Assembly: GCA_030267325.1 (NCBI GenBank)
Contig: JAJDJS010000016.1
Coordinates: 1-54,773, forward strand
Reading direction: 5' to 3'
DNA: 54,773 bases
Origin: Desulfosarcina sp. OttesenSCG-928-A07
GTDB lineage: Bacteria > Desulfobacterota > Desulfobacteria > Desulfobacterales > Desulfosarcinaceae
Part shown: positions 19,645 through 29,129 of the stretch, piece after piece
Position numbering within the stretch: position 1 is the stretch's first letter
Layout: each line of letters begins with the position of its first letter
The notes under the pieces: generated by a model
Database searches by the model: none
What the model saw: only the letters and a program-made list of their open reading frames with translations
What the model was told of the DNA's origin: nothing
Translations under genes and position numbers: made by a program

Positions 19645-20517
19645 ATGGGTGGAAAACACGACTATCTGTTCACGAAAACAGCGTGGGAAAGGCTTTCATA
19701 TGCTGTTTTCGGGGCCTTGTCCGCCGGCCGGGCCATTCTTGAAATTTATGAGGCATCGGATTTCGGGGTACGGAAAAAATCCGATGGTTCACCCCTTACC
19801 CATGCGGATGAAGCGGCCAATGCCTGCATCCAGGCAGCCATCGGTCACCTGGAAATTCCGGTCCTCAGTGAGGAAGGGGCAGCGCTTCCCTTTGATGTCC
19901 GGCGAGACTGGGACCTTCTATGGATCGTGGATCCGCTGGACGGCACAAAGGAATTTATCAGCCGAAACGGAGAATTTACCGTCAATATCGCCCTTGTGGA
20001 AAATCAAACGCCCATCCTCGGTGTTGTCTTTGTGCCGGTTTCCGATACTTTATATTTTTCAGACCCAGCGCAAGCCTTCAGGGTGGATGCCTGCGGCAAG
20101 GTGATGCCGGACCTTGGCCCATCGCCTCCTGATCCGGTCAGTTTTCTGCTGCCCCTCATGGAAAAAGCCGTCCGCCTGCCCCTTCCCCAGGATCCGGAAC
20201 GCCCCTTCACCGTGATGGGCAGCCGGTCCCACGCAACGCCCGAGCTGGCAGCCTATGTGGACGCCATCCGTCAGGCGCATCCGGACTTGGCATTTATCTC
20301 AGCGGGCAGCTCCCTTAAAATCTGCCGGGTGGCCGAGGGGCGGGCGGATATCTATCCCCGCCTTGGCCCCACCATGGAATGGGACACCGCCGCAGGCCAG
20401 GCCATTGCCGCTGCCAGCGGGGCGCGGATGATTCAGTATCCCGATGGTCCGCCGCTGGTGTACAACAAACCGGATTTGCGGAACCCCTGGTTTGTGGTGA
20501 CAACGGGAAATGGATAG
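19645..20517 (+). CDS. cysQ: 3'(2'),5'-bisphosphate nucleotidase CysQ
   Basis: Mg-dependent phosphatase of the inositol monophosphatase superfamily that removes the by-product 3'-phosphoadenosine 5'-phosphate; 290 residues. Metal site 1 is seen in LSEEGA, and the hallmark WIVDPLDGTKEF follows near residue 95. Site 2 is the C-terminal EWDTAAGQAIAAASG. ATG 19645 has GGGAG upstream and is preferred over GTG 19630. It is a monocistronic unit ahead of tRNA-Val. Confidence 0.9.
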   Translation: MGGKHDYLFTKTAWERLSYAVFGALSAGRAILEIYEASDFGVRKKSDGSPLTHADEAANACIQAAIGHLEIPVLSEEGAALPFDVRRDWDLLWIVDPLDGTKEFISRNGEFTVNIALVENQTPILGVVFVPVSDTLYFSDPAQAFRVDACGKVMPDLGPSPPDPVSFLLPLMEKAVRLPLPQDPERPFTVMGSRSHATPELAAYVDAIRQAHPDLAFISAGSSLKICRVAEGRADIYPRLGPTMEWDTAAGQAIAAASGARMIQYPDGPPLVYNKPDLRNPWFVVTTGNG

Positions 20518-20541
20518 ACTGGTCCTTCCCGCAAAAAATTC

Positions 20542-20570
20542 TTGACTTCAGCGGGGTCGATCTCTATATG
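20542..20570 (+). promoter_or_regulatory. Probable promoter of tRNA-Val(CAC)
   Basis: TTGACT (20542-20547), a 17-base spacer and TATATG (20565-20570). The tRNA starts 16 bases after the -10. Confidence 0.7.
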
Positions 20571-20585
20571 TAGGACACTTTTTTC

Positions 20586-20660
20586 GGGCGATTAACTCAG
20601 CGGGAGAGTGCCACCTTCACACGGTGGAAGTCACAGGTTCAAATCCTGTATCGCCCACCA
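20586..20660 (+). tRNA. tRNA-Val (anticodon CAC)
   Basis: 75 nt. The acceptor is GGGCGAT/ATCGCCC, the anticodon arm is CCACC-TTCACAC-GGTGG (anticodon CAC), and CCA is encoded. Confidence 0.95.
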
Positions 20661-20670
20661 CCCAAACGCC

Positions 20671-20710
20671 AAAGCGGTTGCGATCCGGTTGATATCGCAG
20701 CCGCTTTTTT
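20671..20710 (+). terminator. Terminator after tRNA-Val(CAC)
   Basis: A 14-bp stem (AAAGCGGTTGCGAT / ATCGCAGCCGCTTT, one G-T pair) is followed by a T-run at 20705-20710. Confidence 0.85.
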
Positions 20711-20794
20711 GCTGAAGCACAAATAATATTGCCTGGGGCTTGCCGTCCGACAGGCAATTCGCATTCACAACAGGAAAAAACATTCGATGGTTTC

Positions 20795-20825
20795 TTGACT
20801 TTGCCACCGTTTTGGGGGATATAGA
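20795..20825 (+). promoter_or_regulatory. Possible promoter upstream of tRNA-Ser
   Basis: TTGACT at 20795-20800 is followed by GATATAGA around 20818-20825, with spacing 17 or 19 depending on the -10 chosen. It is about 100 bases before the tRNA and shares the CTTGACTT core with the other tRNA promoters. Confidence 0.45.
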
Positions 20826-20924
20826 CACCCGTTTTTGGGAAGATGGCCGGGGCTTTGGTGGTAACCATACCGGAACACCCCGAATTTCCAAAACAAAAAC
20901 ATTTTATCAGGATCCGCCTTATGC

Positions 20925-21014
20925 GGAGAGATGTCCGAGTTGGCTGAAGGAGCACGACTGGAAATCGTGTGTACCCAAAAGGTACCGGGAGTTCGAATCT
21001 CCCTCTCTCCGCCA
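20925..21014 (+). tRNA. tRNA-Ser (anticodon GGA)
   Basis: A 90-nt class II tRNA. The acceptor is GGAGAGA/TCTCTCC, the anticodon arm is CACGA-CTGGAAA-TCGTG (anticodon GGA), with a long variable arm and an encoded CCA. Confidence 0.95.
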
Positions 21015-21091
21015 TTTTTTTATTTCGGTGCTGTTTTATCGAATAAAATTTGAGGTTGCCGCGCCATTTCCCACCTGTTGCATTCTTCCAC

Positions 21092-21119
21092 AAGCCCGGT
21101 CAAAACCGGGCTTTTTTTG
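21092..21119 (+). terminator. Terminator after tRNA-Ser
   Basis: The stem AAGCCCGGT/ACCGGGCTT has a CAAA loop and is followed by seven T residues. Confidence 0.88.
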
Positions 21120-21230
21120 TTGCCGTATGACACCATTGACCCGCAACGCAGCTGAAAAGGAGCGACGGCGTCTTTATAGTGTTGAAGATATAGCAGCAGG
21201 GAATAGCTCTGCTGCCCAAGGGAGCCGGAA

Positions 21231-23606
21231 ATGAAAACACACCCCGAGCAGCTGCAAACCCAAACCAATGCACCGAAAAGCCCCCTTGTGGGCATGGGCA
21301 CCACCTATGCCATGGGAACCTTTAACGACAACTTCTTTAAGCAGGCCACCATGCTCCTGGCCGCAGGGCTGGGGATGCAGCTTCTGCAAGGGGTGGCCAC
21401 CGTGCTGTTCGCCCTTCCCTTTGTACTTTTTTCCGCGTGGGCCGGATGGATCGCAGACCGATACCCCAAGCGCAAGGTGATCATCTCCTCCAAATACCTG
21501 GAACTTTTCGCCATGATCATCGGCGGGCTGATCCTGTGCGGCGTACATGGGCTGCCCTCATCTGTTTACTGGGGCGGCATTCTTTTTGTTATTTTTACCA
21601 TGAGCTTTCAATCCACCTTTTTCAGCCCGGCATTAAACGGGGCCATCCCTGAACATTTTTCCGCAGCCCAGGTCCCCAAGGTCAACGCCATTTTAAAGCT
21701 TGCCACCACCGTCACCATTCTCATGGGCATTGCCCTGGGCGGCATCATGCTGGATCTTCCCGCTTTGGCTGTTTTTGAAAATCTGGCGCCCGCGGCCTTG
21801 GCCCAGGATTCGCATGTTTCCGGCAGAATCGGGATCACCCTTATCGCTGTTTTTGTTTCGCTGGTGGGCATCGTCACCGCCCATATCATTAAAAAAACGC
21901 CCCTGCCCCCTTTTTCCCGCGCGCCGTTTCCCCTGTGGGGACCTGTGGATTCCCTGCGCCAGCTGGGGGCGCTTGTCAAAACCGATCCAGCTCTTTTTCT
22001 GGCCATTATTGGAGAAGCCTTTTTTTACGGCATATCCCTTTATGTCATCAACTGTCTGAACAATCTTGGAAAACAGCTGGCCTTTTCCAATACCCAGATC
22101 AGCCTTTTGTCTGTTGCCCTCATGATGGGGGTTTGCATCGGCGCTTTTATCGCAGGACGGCATGAGGCTGCCATCTGGCGGAAAAGTCTTGTGCCGTCGG
22201 GGCTCAGTATTACTGCAGGTCTTTTTTTGGCCGGCCTTTCCCCCTGTCTGCCCTCTGCCATTCAGTTTGGCGGACTCTTTTTCATCCTCACCCTCACCGG
22301 CATCGGCGGCGGATTTTATCTGATTCCCCTTGTAAGTTTTGTCCAGATCCGGCCTGCTGCCTTTGAAAAGGGAAAAATCCTCGGGGTTTCCAATTTTTCC
22401 TCTTTTCTGGCCATTTTACTCTCCGGCCTGATGTTTTCCCTGATGAGCGCGGCATCGCCGGATATGCTGCTGCTTTTGGGCGGCATTTTTGCCCTGGGGT
22501 TCATGATCTGGGCAGGGCACAGATCAAGGGGGCTTCCGGACAACCGGCTTTCCGATGTGTGCATCTCGCCCCTGGGTTTTTTCGCGCGCTTTTTTTTAAA
22601 GCTCCGGTACAAATTCACGGTGCGGGGACTGGATCAGATTCCAGCGCCCACACCTGACGCCCCCATTCTTTTTCTCCCCAACCATCCGGCATTGATTGAT
22701 CCGTTTATTGTGTATGCGCATCTTTCCGGGGTTCATCCCAGGCCTTTGGCCGATGCCCGGCAGTTTGACAATCTTCCCGGCCGGCTGGTGGTGAAACTTT
22801 TGAAAATGGTTGTCATTCCAGATTCCCAAAAAGATGGGGCCCAGGCCCACCCGGGAATTATCCGCGGCATGGAAGCCATCACCCGCGCCCTTTCCACAGA
22901 AGGCAACAATGTTCTTTTTTATCCGTCCGGCCGGATTTACCGATCAGACAGGGAAGCCATGGGTGCCAATTCAGGCGCCGCCGGTCTGATCAAAGCGATT
23001 CCCGGCCTTCGGGTGGTGCTGATTCGAACTACAGGACTTTGGGGAAGCCGGTTTTCCTACGGATTTACCGGAAACCGGCCCTCTTTTTTCCGGGAGCTGG
23101 GAAAGGGCATTTTGATTCTTCTGGCCAACTTTCTCTTCTTTACCCCCAGGCGAAAGATAAAACTGGAGTTTGTCGAAAGCCCGGATCTTCCCCGGACAGG
23201 CGACAAAACCCAGCTCAATCCCTGGCTGGATGTTTTTTACAACGCTGCCCAGCGCCCCGCGTTTACGGTCCCCTGTTTTTTCTGGCAGGGATCCGGAGAA
23301 AAAGTGTTGATGGGAACAAACACGCGGGAAGAAAAAAAAGAGAAGGCTGTTATTTCAGCGGAGATGGAATATGCTGTGTATCGTGCCATCCGGGAAACCG
23401 CTGGTCTTTGTCCTGACGAATCCCTGACGCGTGAAAAAACATTGGGCGCGGATCTGGGGATGGACAGTTTCATGCTGATGGCACTGTCAGCGCGCCTTGG
23501 GGACAGTGGAAAACCGCTGGTGAAAAAGGGGCGGGAACTGGTGACCGTGGGCGATTGCCTGGATGCGGTGGCTGAAAATGAGCTGACAAAAAACAAAGGC
23601 CTATAA
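21231..23606 (+). CDS. Three-domain fusion: LplT-like MFS transporter, PlsC acyltransferase, acyl-carrier domain
   Basis: This 791-residue inner-membrane protein has three parts. Residues about 20-430 form a 12-helix MFS module of the lysophospholipid-flippase type (FNDNFFKQATMLLAAG start, DRYPKRKVI loop). Residues about 455-670 form a glycerophospholipid acyltransferase domain with H485 and D490 in NHPALID and FYPSGRI as the substrate motif. Residues about 710-791 resemble an acyl-carrier protein, with S746 in LGADLGMDSFMLMAL as the candidate phosphopantetheine site. In Aas-type fusions the third part is an acyl-ACP synthetase; here no AMP-binding motifs are present. A role in re-acylation of lysophospholipids by an attached carrier is inferred. 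Start ATG 21231 has GGAG upstream. Confidence 0.85.
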   Translation: MKTHPEQLQTQTNAPKSPLVGMGTTYAMGTFNDNFFKQATMLLAAGLGMQLLQGVATVLFALPFVLFSAWAGWIADRYPKRKVIISSKYLELFAMIIGGLILCGVHGLPSSVYWGGILFVIFTMSFQSTFFSPALNGAIPEHFSAAQVPKVNAILKLATTVTILMGIALGGIMLDLPALAVFENLAPAALAQDSHVSGRIGITLIAVFVSLVGIVTAHIIKKTPLPPFSRAPFPLWGPVDSLRQLGALVKTDPALFLAIIGEAFFYGISLYVINCLNNLGKQLAFSNTQISLLSVALMMGVCIGAFIAGRHEAAIWRKSLVPSGLSITAGLFLAGLSPCLPSAIQFGGLFFILTLTGIGGGFYLIPLVSFVQIRPAAFEKGKILGVSNFSSFLAILLSGLMFSLMSAASPDMLLLLGGIFALGFMIWAGHRSRGLPDNRLSDVCISPLGFFARFFLKLRYKFTVRGLDQIPAPTPDAPILFLPNHPALIDPFIVYAHLSGVHPRPLADARQFDNLPGRLVVKLLKMVVIPDSQKDGAQAHPGIIRGMEAITRALSTEGNNVLFYPSGRIYRSDREAMGANSGAAGLIKAIPGLRVVLIRTTGLWGSRFSYGFTGNRPSFFRELGKGILILLANFLFFTPRRKIKLEFVESPDLPRTGDKTQLNPWLDVFYNAAQRPAFTVPCFFWQGSGEKVLMGTNTREEKKEKAVISAEMEYAVYRAIRETAGLCPDESLTREKTLGADLGMDSFMLMALSARLGDSGKPLVKKGRELVTVGDCLDAVAENELTKNKGL

Positions 23607-23613
23607 TTTTACC

Positions 23614-23657
23614 AGGCAGGGCACGGGCCTTCTTTTTCACAACCCGCGCCCTGCCCT
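23614..23657. terminator. Possible hairpin between convergent genes
   Basis: GGCAGGGCACGGG (23615-23627) pairs with CCCGCGCCCTGCC (23643-23655), with one mismatch. It lies between the stop of the MFS fusion and the stop of the debranching enzyme. The only T-rich tract is in the loop, so termination is uncertain. Confidence 0.45.
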
Positions 23658-23658
23658 G

Positions 23659-26600
23659 TTATCTGGACGATGATTTTGTGTCCATCAGGTCAATCCACAC
23701 CCGCAAAAGCTCACTGATCCCCCAGGCTTGGGCATCACATCCCCGCTGGTGGTGGGGCGCGTCGCCATCCACGATTTCCGGCACATGGCCCACGCACCCG
23801 TCATTGAGCAGGCGGGTGCTGCTGGACAGCCAGGAAAGGGCTGCCTCCCGCTCAGCCTCGCCAAAACACAAGTGCCAGGCTTCGCAGAAACTGGGGAACA
23901 CCCAGGTCCAGGCAGTCCCGTTGTGGTAGGCGGGCTTCCGGGAGGTATCTTCATCACCACCGTACCCCCCCACATAGGGCTGCCGTGGATTATTCACCAA
24001 TTTTCCGTTGTGATAAACGGCAAGCTCCGGATGAACCGGCCGATCGGCTAAAGTACGGATGGCACCCGGCACCAGAAGGCTCTGGCAGGCCATCAGCATG
24101 GATTCGGAAAGAGCCTTGTCGGTGATGGCCCCCAGGGTCAAGGCAAAGAGCTGATTGGGCCGCAAGGCATCATCGGCGATGGCCTTTTCGGCCGGGGTTC
24201 CCGGCGCGGCGTGGAGGCAGTCGGAAAGATGGCCCAGATCTTTCCGGAAAAAAAGATCTGGGATGGAGCGGCGCACCTTCTCGGCAAGCGCTTTCCAGGA
24301 CGCGGCATTTTCCTTTTCTTCATCCACTCTGGCCAGGTAGTCCAGGGCCGCATACCACAGGGCCTGGATTTCGATGGGATACCCTTCCCGGGGCGTTCCG
24401 GCCGGATAATTGGTATCCATCCAGGTGAAGTGGGCCGGGCTGAACACAAGGCCGCTGTTTTTGTCCATAACAATGCCGTTTGGCGTTCCCGCCATGATGG
24501 ACCGGGCAATGGACAGCAGCACCGCCTTGAGCGGCCGTCCGCCGCAGTCTGTTTCCAGAACTGTTTTGTGGCCCATGGCTGTGCCCAGCTCGTCACAGAC
24601 CCGGAACAGCCATAACGGTGCGTCCGAGGTGTCCCGGTTTCCAGTATCAGTTCCCCGGATCATGTTGGGAATGGTGCCGTTTTGTTCAAACACGGCAAAC
24701 TGCTGAATAATGGACAGGGCCTCGGTGTGGCGGCCAGCGGCAATAATTCCCCGGACCACAATCAGGGTGTCCCGCCCCCAGTCCAGAAACCAGGGATATC
24801 CGGCAATCACCGTGGCATACTGGTCCCGCTTGACCACATACTGGGAAAGGGCGGCTTCAAGGGCAGGTATCGGCGGTTCCCAAACTTCCGTGGTTTCAAA
24901 AAACCGGACTGTTTTTCTCAAGAGATCCGCGGGCGGAGAAACCGGCGGTGCGGGCGGTACAAAAGCCCGGATCTGTTCATGGTTGCCGCCGCCCAGCAAA
25001 CCGGAAAAATATCCCGGACTAAAGAGATCCGAATCCGGATCCTGTCCCCTTTGGGCATCCTGGTCATGGTGAACCATGTAGCTCCACTGGGCGTCGTGAA
25101 AAAAATCCGTCCGCAGGGCGGTCATTTCCAGACTGTGGTCGGACCAGGGGGAAAAGACAAATCCTTTTTGGCGGGGTGCCACGGATTTGGGAAAAAGGGT
25201 TTCCGGCCCGGCATAGGCCTTGGTCAGGGTATGAAAATCCCGGTCTTCAATATCCGGCCGGAGAATCAGGGTCACGGGCTTATCATCGGCCAGCCGCTCC
25301 GGATGATCGGCTGCCGGCTGCCGGTAAAAAATCAGTTCAACGGCATTGGTGTCCGGAATCATCCGGATGGACACCCGAAGCACCACATGCTCCCCCTGGC
25401 CCGAGGGCAGGTGATATTCCCAGCATCCGAGGCCATCAGCATTGACGCCGAACCGCTCCAGGCAATCAATGCTGATTTCCTGGGAAAATCCCTGGTACAC
25501 CACCCATCCCCGCAGCCGGGTGAATAAAATCCGCCGATTTTCAGGCACAGTGGAGCTGAGGTTGGCCGCCAGAAGGGCATCGTAGCGGCCGGGAAGCCGG
25601 GTCCAGTCCGCATGGGCCCGGCTCATGGCGCCCCGGTCGTTGGTTCCCAGCATGTGAAGGGTGGGAAAACGGCTGTGGTGAAAGCGGAAAAAAATCCGCC
25701 TGACCCCTGCTCTGCTGCCGGCAGCCAGATACGTCAACGGCGCGGTGTGATGGGTACCGCCTTCTTTGGCATACCGGGAAAGGGAAAGGGTCCGCACCTG
25801 ATGGCGGACCGGTGTGGGCAGCGGAATAAAAAGGGCAAAATGGGTTCCGTTTTCATCCATCAGGCTGTCTTCCACGGTCATGGCCGTGTCTTCTTCAAAA
25901 ATAACGGCCCGGAACGGACGGTCCATCTGAACCAGCAGAAAATGCTCCGGCGGAATCATGACGTCCCGCTTGAGGTCTTCGGGGAACCGCCAGACCACGG
26001 TTCGCGGAGACGTGCTGCCCTGATTCGTATTCCGGTTCATCTCCCGGCAGAATGCCAGGGGAGATGTTTTGAGTTCCCCGGCTTTTACATCCACATCCCA
26101 GTCTCCCAGATCGCCGGCCCCCCTGTCCTGGTCATTGGCCTTGCGGTAGCGGTAATATCGCCAGACCTGCAACGCCTTGTTCCGGAGCCGCTGCCACAGG
26201 GTGCGGGCCGGAATACGGGGAAAATTCGCTTCGGTCTCAAGGATGGGGGCCAGGTCCGCAGGCGTGTCCGTGAGGCAGAAAACCTGGCCGGGTTCCAGAA
26301 AAAGGGAAAACATATCCTCATCCCCATGGGGCACAACCGGATCGCCGGTGAGCAAATCACTCCAAACGCCGGATTTAAGGGGCGTGGATGCTTTGGGCCA
26401 GACTGCGGTAATGGCGGCGGCTGTGTCCAGATTCACCAGAATCAAAAGGCTTTTTCCGGACGGTATATGCTGCCGTGTTACCACAATGAAGTTTCCCGGA
26501 CCGTTCTGAATCATCTCCACCCGGACCGGATGAAAAAAAGCCGGATGGGTGCTCAGAATCGCGTTGAGCCGGCGGATGGGGTTCACTTGGTTTTCTGGAG

Positions 26601-28014
26601 CACCCCAGTTCAGTGACGGCGATCCATGCACATCAATTTTTTCCGTGGCCAGCCATTCCACGCCATTGGCAAAACCGAATCCGCCCTGATCCGAAAGCAG
26701 GGCGCACAGGGCAGTCCGCATTTTGGCGTAGATGAAAGAAGTGGCGGCAAGACGCGGGTTATCGTGGGTTTCGGCAAAATGAATCACGGTCCCGTCAGAC
26801 CGGGAAATGTCCAGGGCGCCGGGAAGGTAATGTTCAACTTGTCCCCGGTCGTAGTTCTGGAAAAGTTCACTGTAGGCCCAGTTGAAATCCGCCCAGTTCA
26901 AAAGATCCCGGGTAACGGAAATTTTACCGCCAAGGCCTTCCAGCAGAAAAATGACGCCGGGAAACTGGTTCCGGACTTTTCCGATGATATAGCGCCAGGC
27001 AGGCGTGGGAATCATATACCCGGCATCGCACCGGAATCCGTCCACCCCCCGTCGGCACCAGGTGAGAAACACCTGGGCCATGTACTGCCACAAATCCTCA
27101 TGGGAATAATCCAGGCGGGTGAGATCCGCCCAAATCACGCCCCAGGCACCGGGCATTTCGATCTGGCCGTCCGGCTCCCTTGCCAGCCACTGGGGATGGG
27201 TTTCATGGAGACCCGCCGCCCATCCGGTATGGTTGATGGCAATATCAATGAAGATGCGGGCCCCCCGGCCATGAATGGCGTCCACCAGCTCGCCGAACTG
27301 TTCCATGGGCGTTGCCTTGGGGTCAAATTCCGCCAGGGCCGGGTCCACTGTGGTAAAGCTCAGGGCCGCATAGGGGCTGCCGAACCGGCCCATCCGGCCA
27401 TAGGTGGTGGGTGTGGGATGAATGGGGAGAAGCTGGATGATGCGGCAGCCCAAGTGGCCGATGATAAAATCCAGTTCCCGGATCAGGTCCCGAAACGTGC
27501 CGGACGGCGGAATCACAGTGTACCCGGCCTCATCCAAGGGTTTTGCCTGATTTCCCATGTCCACCATGGCACCACTTTTGTTGGGGCCGAATTGGCGGAC
27601 AAAGGCGTTATAAATGATATTGGCGCAGCAGGTGTCGGCCGGTTCCACATTGATGGTGGTGTTGATGCCCGGCGGCCAAGTGGGATCTGTCTGATTTTTT
27701 TTAAGAAAATACCCCTTGGCTTCAAAATGTCCCACTTCGGTAAGGGCCAGGGTGAGGGTGTAATGCCCCATATTCTCGTCCGCTTGTTTCATGGGCAGAT
27801 CATACCAGCTTCGTCCCAGGGGATTTTCTTCCTCGTCCACCTGCCGGATGATTTCCTGCCGGACCGAACGGGCATGGCCGATGTTGGTCCGCAGCCACGC
27901 CTCACCCTCCCAGTCTGCGGGAACATGAAGATGAAAAATGATCGTGTCGCCGGCAAAACACACCTGTCGGCTTCCGGGCGCGGGGATTTGATTGATGCTG
28001 TCAGTCTGGATCAT
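23659..28014 (-). CDS. Two-domain glycogen debranching enzyme (GH13 alpha-glucanotransferase-like plus GH133 amylo-1,6-glucosidase)
   Basis: This 1451-residue protein would debranch glycogen by glucan transfer followed by hydrolysis of the alpha-1,6 stub. The N-terminal GH13 part has DIAINHTG (region I), GFRCDAGY with nucleophile D330, LLEGLGG with E359, and FAETHDNPR with D418. A central beta-rich part follows (about 640-1000). The C-terminal GDE domain (about 1000-1445) has PWFLDWGRDTLIV, YPIEIQALWYAALDYL and a KPAYHNGTAWTWVFPSFCEA motif. This order parallels eukaryotic AGL/Gdb1. The start is ATG 28014; the frame is open to 28125, but upstream codons lack homology-like features. It is monocistronic and convergent with the MFS fusion. 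Confidence 0.88.
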   Translation of the reverse strand: MIQTDSINQIPAPGSRQVCFAGDTIIFHLHVPADWEGEAWLRTNIGHARSVRQEIIRQVDEEENPLGRSWYDLPMKQADENMGHYTLTLALTEVGHFEAKGYFLKKNQTDPTWPPGINTTINVEPADTCCANIIYNAFVRQFGPNKSGAMVDMGNQAKPLDEAGYTVIPPSGTFRDLIRELDFIIGHLGCRIIQLLPIHPTPTTYGRMGRFGSPYAALSFTTVDPALAEFDPKATPMEQFGELVDAIHGRGARIFIDIAINHTGWAAGLHETHPQWLAREPDGQIEMPGAWGVIWADLTRLDYSHEDLWQYMAQVFLTWCRRGVDGFRCDAGYMIPTPAWRYIIGKVRNQFPGVIFLLEGLGGKISVTRDLLNWADFNWAYSELFQNYDRGQVEHYLPGALDISRSDGTVIHFAETHDNPRLAATSFIYAKMRTALCALLSDQGGFGFANGVEWLATEKIDVHGSPSLNWGAPENQVNPIRRLNAILSTHPAFFHPVRVEMIQNGPGNFIVVTRQHIPSGKSLLILVNLDTAAAITAVWPKASTPLKSGVWSDLLTGDPVVPHGDEDMFSLFLEPGQVFCLTDTPADLAPILETEANFPRIPARTLWQRLRNKALQVWRYYRYRKANDQDRGAGDLGDWDVDVKAGELKTSPLAFCREMNRNTNQGSTSPRTVVWRFPEDLKRDVMIPPEHFLLVQMDRPFRAVIFEEDTAMTVEDSLMDENGTHFALFIPLPTPVRHQVRTLSLSRYAKEGGTHHTAPLTYLAAGSRAGVRRIFFRFHHSRFPTLHMLGTNDRGAMSRAHADWTRLPGRYDALLAANLSSTVPENRRILFTRLRGWVVYQGFSQEISIDCLERFGVNADGLGCWEYHLPSGQGEHVVLRVSIRMIPDTNAVELIFYRQPAADHPERLADDKPVTLILRPDIEDRDFHTLTKAYAGPETLFPKSVAPRQKGFVFSPWSDHSLEMTALRTDFFHDAQWSYMVHHDQDAQRGQDPDSDLFSPGYFSGLLGGGNHEQIRAFVPPAPPVSPPADLLRKTVRFFETTEVWEPPIPALEAALSQYVVKRDQYATVIAGYPWFLDWGRDTLIVVRGIIAAGRHTEALSIIQQFAVFEQNGTIPNMIRGTDTGNRDTSDAPLWLFRVCDELGTAMGHKTVLETDCGGRPLKAVLLSIARSIMAGTPNGIVMDKNSGLVFSPAHFTWMDTNYPAGTPREGYPIEIQALWYAALDYLARVDEEKENAASWKALAEKVRRSIPDLFFRKDLGHLSDCLHAAPGTPAEKAIADDALRPNQLFALTLGAITDKALSESMLMACQSLLVPGAIRTLADRPVHPELAVYHNGKLVNNPRQPYVGGYGGDEDTSRKPAYHNGTAWTWVFPSFCEAWHLCFGEAEREAALSWLSSSTRLLNDGCVGHVPEIVDGDAPHHQRGCDAQAWGISELLRVWIDLMDTKSSSR

Positions 28015-28253
28015 GGGGCATCCTCGTGGGCTTGAAATGACGCCAGAAAATCCCCTGGCGGATCGGCTCTGCAAAAATTCGAAAAGAATGGAAAAAGGAT
28101 AGAGTATGTGAATTTTTGTTGTCAACCGGTAGTTTTTTGAAAATCAGGCAGATAGCCTCAACAGACCGCGCCCTTTACGCTAACTTTCCCATTCTGCCCA
28201 TGGTTTTTAAAATCGATGCTGACAGGCATGGCCGGGACTTTGGTGGAAACGCA

Positions 28254-29129
28254 TCAGGAAGAACCCAACCTCTCCCCCAGCCACTTCAGCGTATCATCCC
28301 AAAGGGGTTCGACATGGGGACGGAAATATCCCATATGCCCGACTTTTCCGCCAAACAGGGCCGGGTCCAGGTTAATCGGGATGATGGTTGCATTTTTGTA
28401 GCCTCCCATGAAGGCGCTTCGCGACGCCGGAAGGGCCCAGAGATCATCCAGGGCATTGACCGCCATGATGGGAAATCGAATCCGTAAAAATTCCGCTGCA
28501 ATATCCGGCATCATCTTCGGGTCATCGAAAAAGTAATGGGGATACCGGCACCAGCGTTTCCATTGCTGATAAACCCCCAACGGCAGATTCTCACCCATCT
28601 TCAGCATCTTGAAAGGTGCATACCCTTTCCATCGGATCAATGGCGGCAGTATTATATTCCAGAGGGCAAGAACGCGAAGCCGTTCCGGATAGGGAATATG
28701 CCCATGCCATCCGGCACCGGTGGCAAATACGCAGGCCGCAGACACCAGTTCCGGTCGCCTGACCAGTCCAAGGGCATGGCCGCCAAAGGAATGCCCCACC
28801 ACAACTGCCGGCGAAGACGGACTCGCAACAGCTTCCAGGGCTGCGCTGAAGTCCAGTCGCCCCCAGTCGAGCATATTGATGCGAGATCCTTTCAGGGACT
28901 GCCCTTCCGAACGGCCGACGCCCCGATAATCAAAGGTCAGTACATGGTACTGCCGGGCCTGGGCATACTCGGCAAACCGGCGGTAAAATTGCCGGGGAAC
29001 GCCTGTTGCGCCGGCAATCACCATGGGCGTCGCATCAGGGCGGTCTGATGCGTAAACCGTACCGGCCAGTTCATAGCCGTCCGCCGCTTTAATGATCATG
29101 TCAGAGGGTTCCTTTAATCCCGCAGTCAT
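28254..29129 (-). CDS. Alpha/beta-hydrolase
   Basis: A 291-residue hydrolase with an oxyanion/strand motif VIAGATGVPRQFYRRFA (about 37-53), FDYRGVGRS, and the nucleophile elbow GHSFGG (serine near residue 112). The catalytic acid is likely in NALDDLW (near 228) and the histidine in KVGHMGYFRP (near 266). It resembles YheT-like or predicted alpha/beta-fold esterases; the substrate is unknown. Its ATG overlaps the upstream TetR stop by four bases (ATGA at 29126-29129), so regulator and hydrolase are coupled. Confidence 0.82.
   Translation of the reverse strand: MTAGLKEPSDMIIKAADGYELAGTVYASDRPDATPMVIAGATGVPRQFYRRFAEYAQARQYHVLTFDYRGVGRSEGQSLKGSRINMLDWGRLDFSAALEAVASPSSPAVVVGHSFGGHALGLVRRPELVSAACVFATGAGWHGHIPYPERLRVLALWNIILPPLIRWKGYAPFKMLKMGENLPLGVYQQWKRWCRYPHYFFDDPKMMPDIAAEFLRIRFPIMAVNALDDLWALPASRSAFMGGYKNATIIPINLDPALFGGKVGHMGYFRPHVEPLWDDTLKWLGERLGSS

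Noticed and set aside
26626..28035. 469-codon rightward frame antisense to the debranching enzyme
   Set aside because: Shadow frame over GH13 motifs; no independent evidence of coding.
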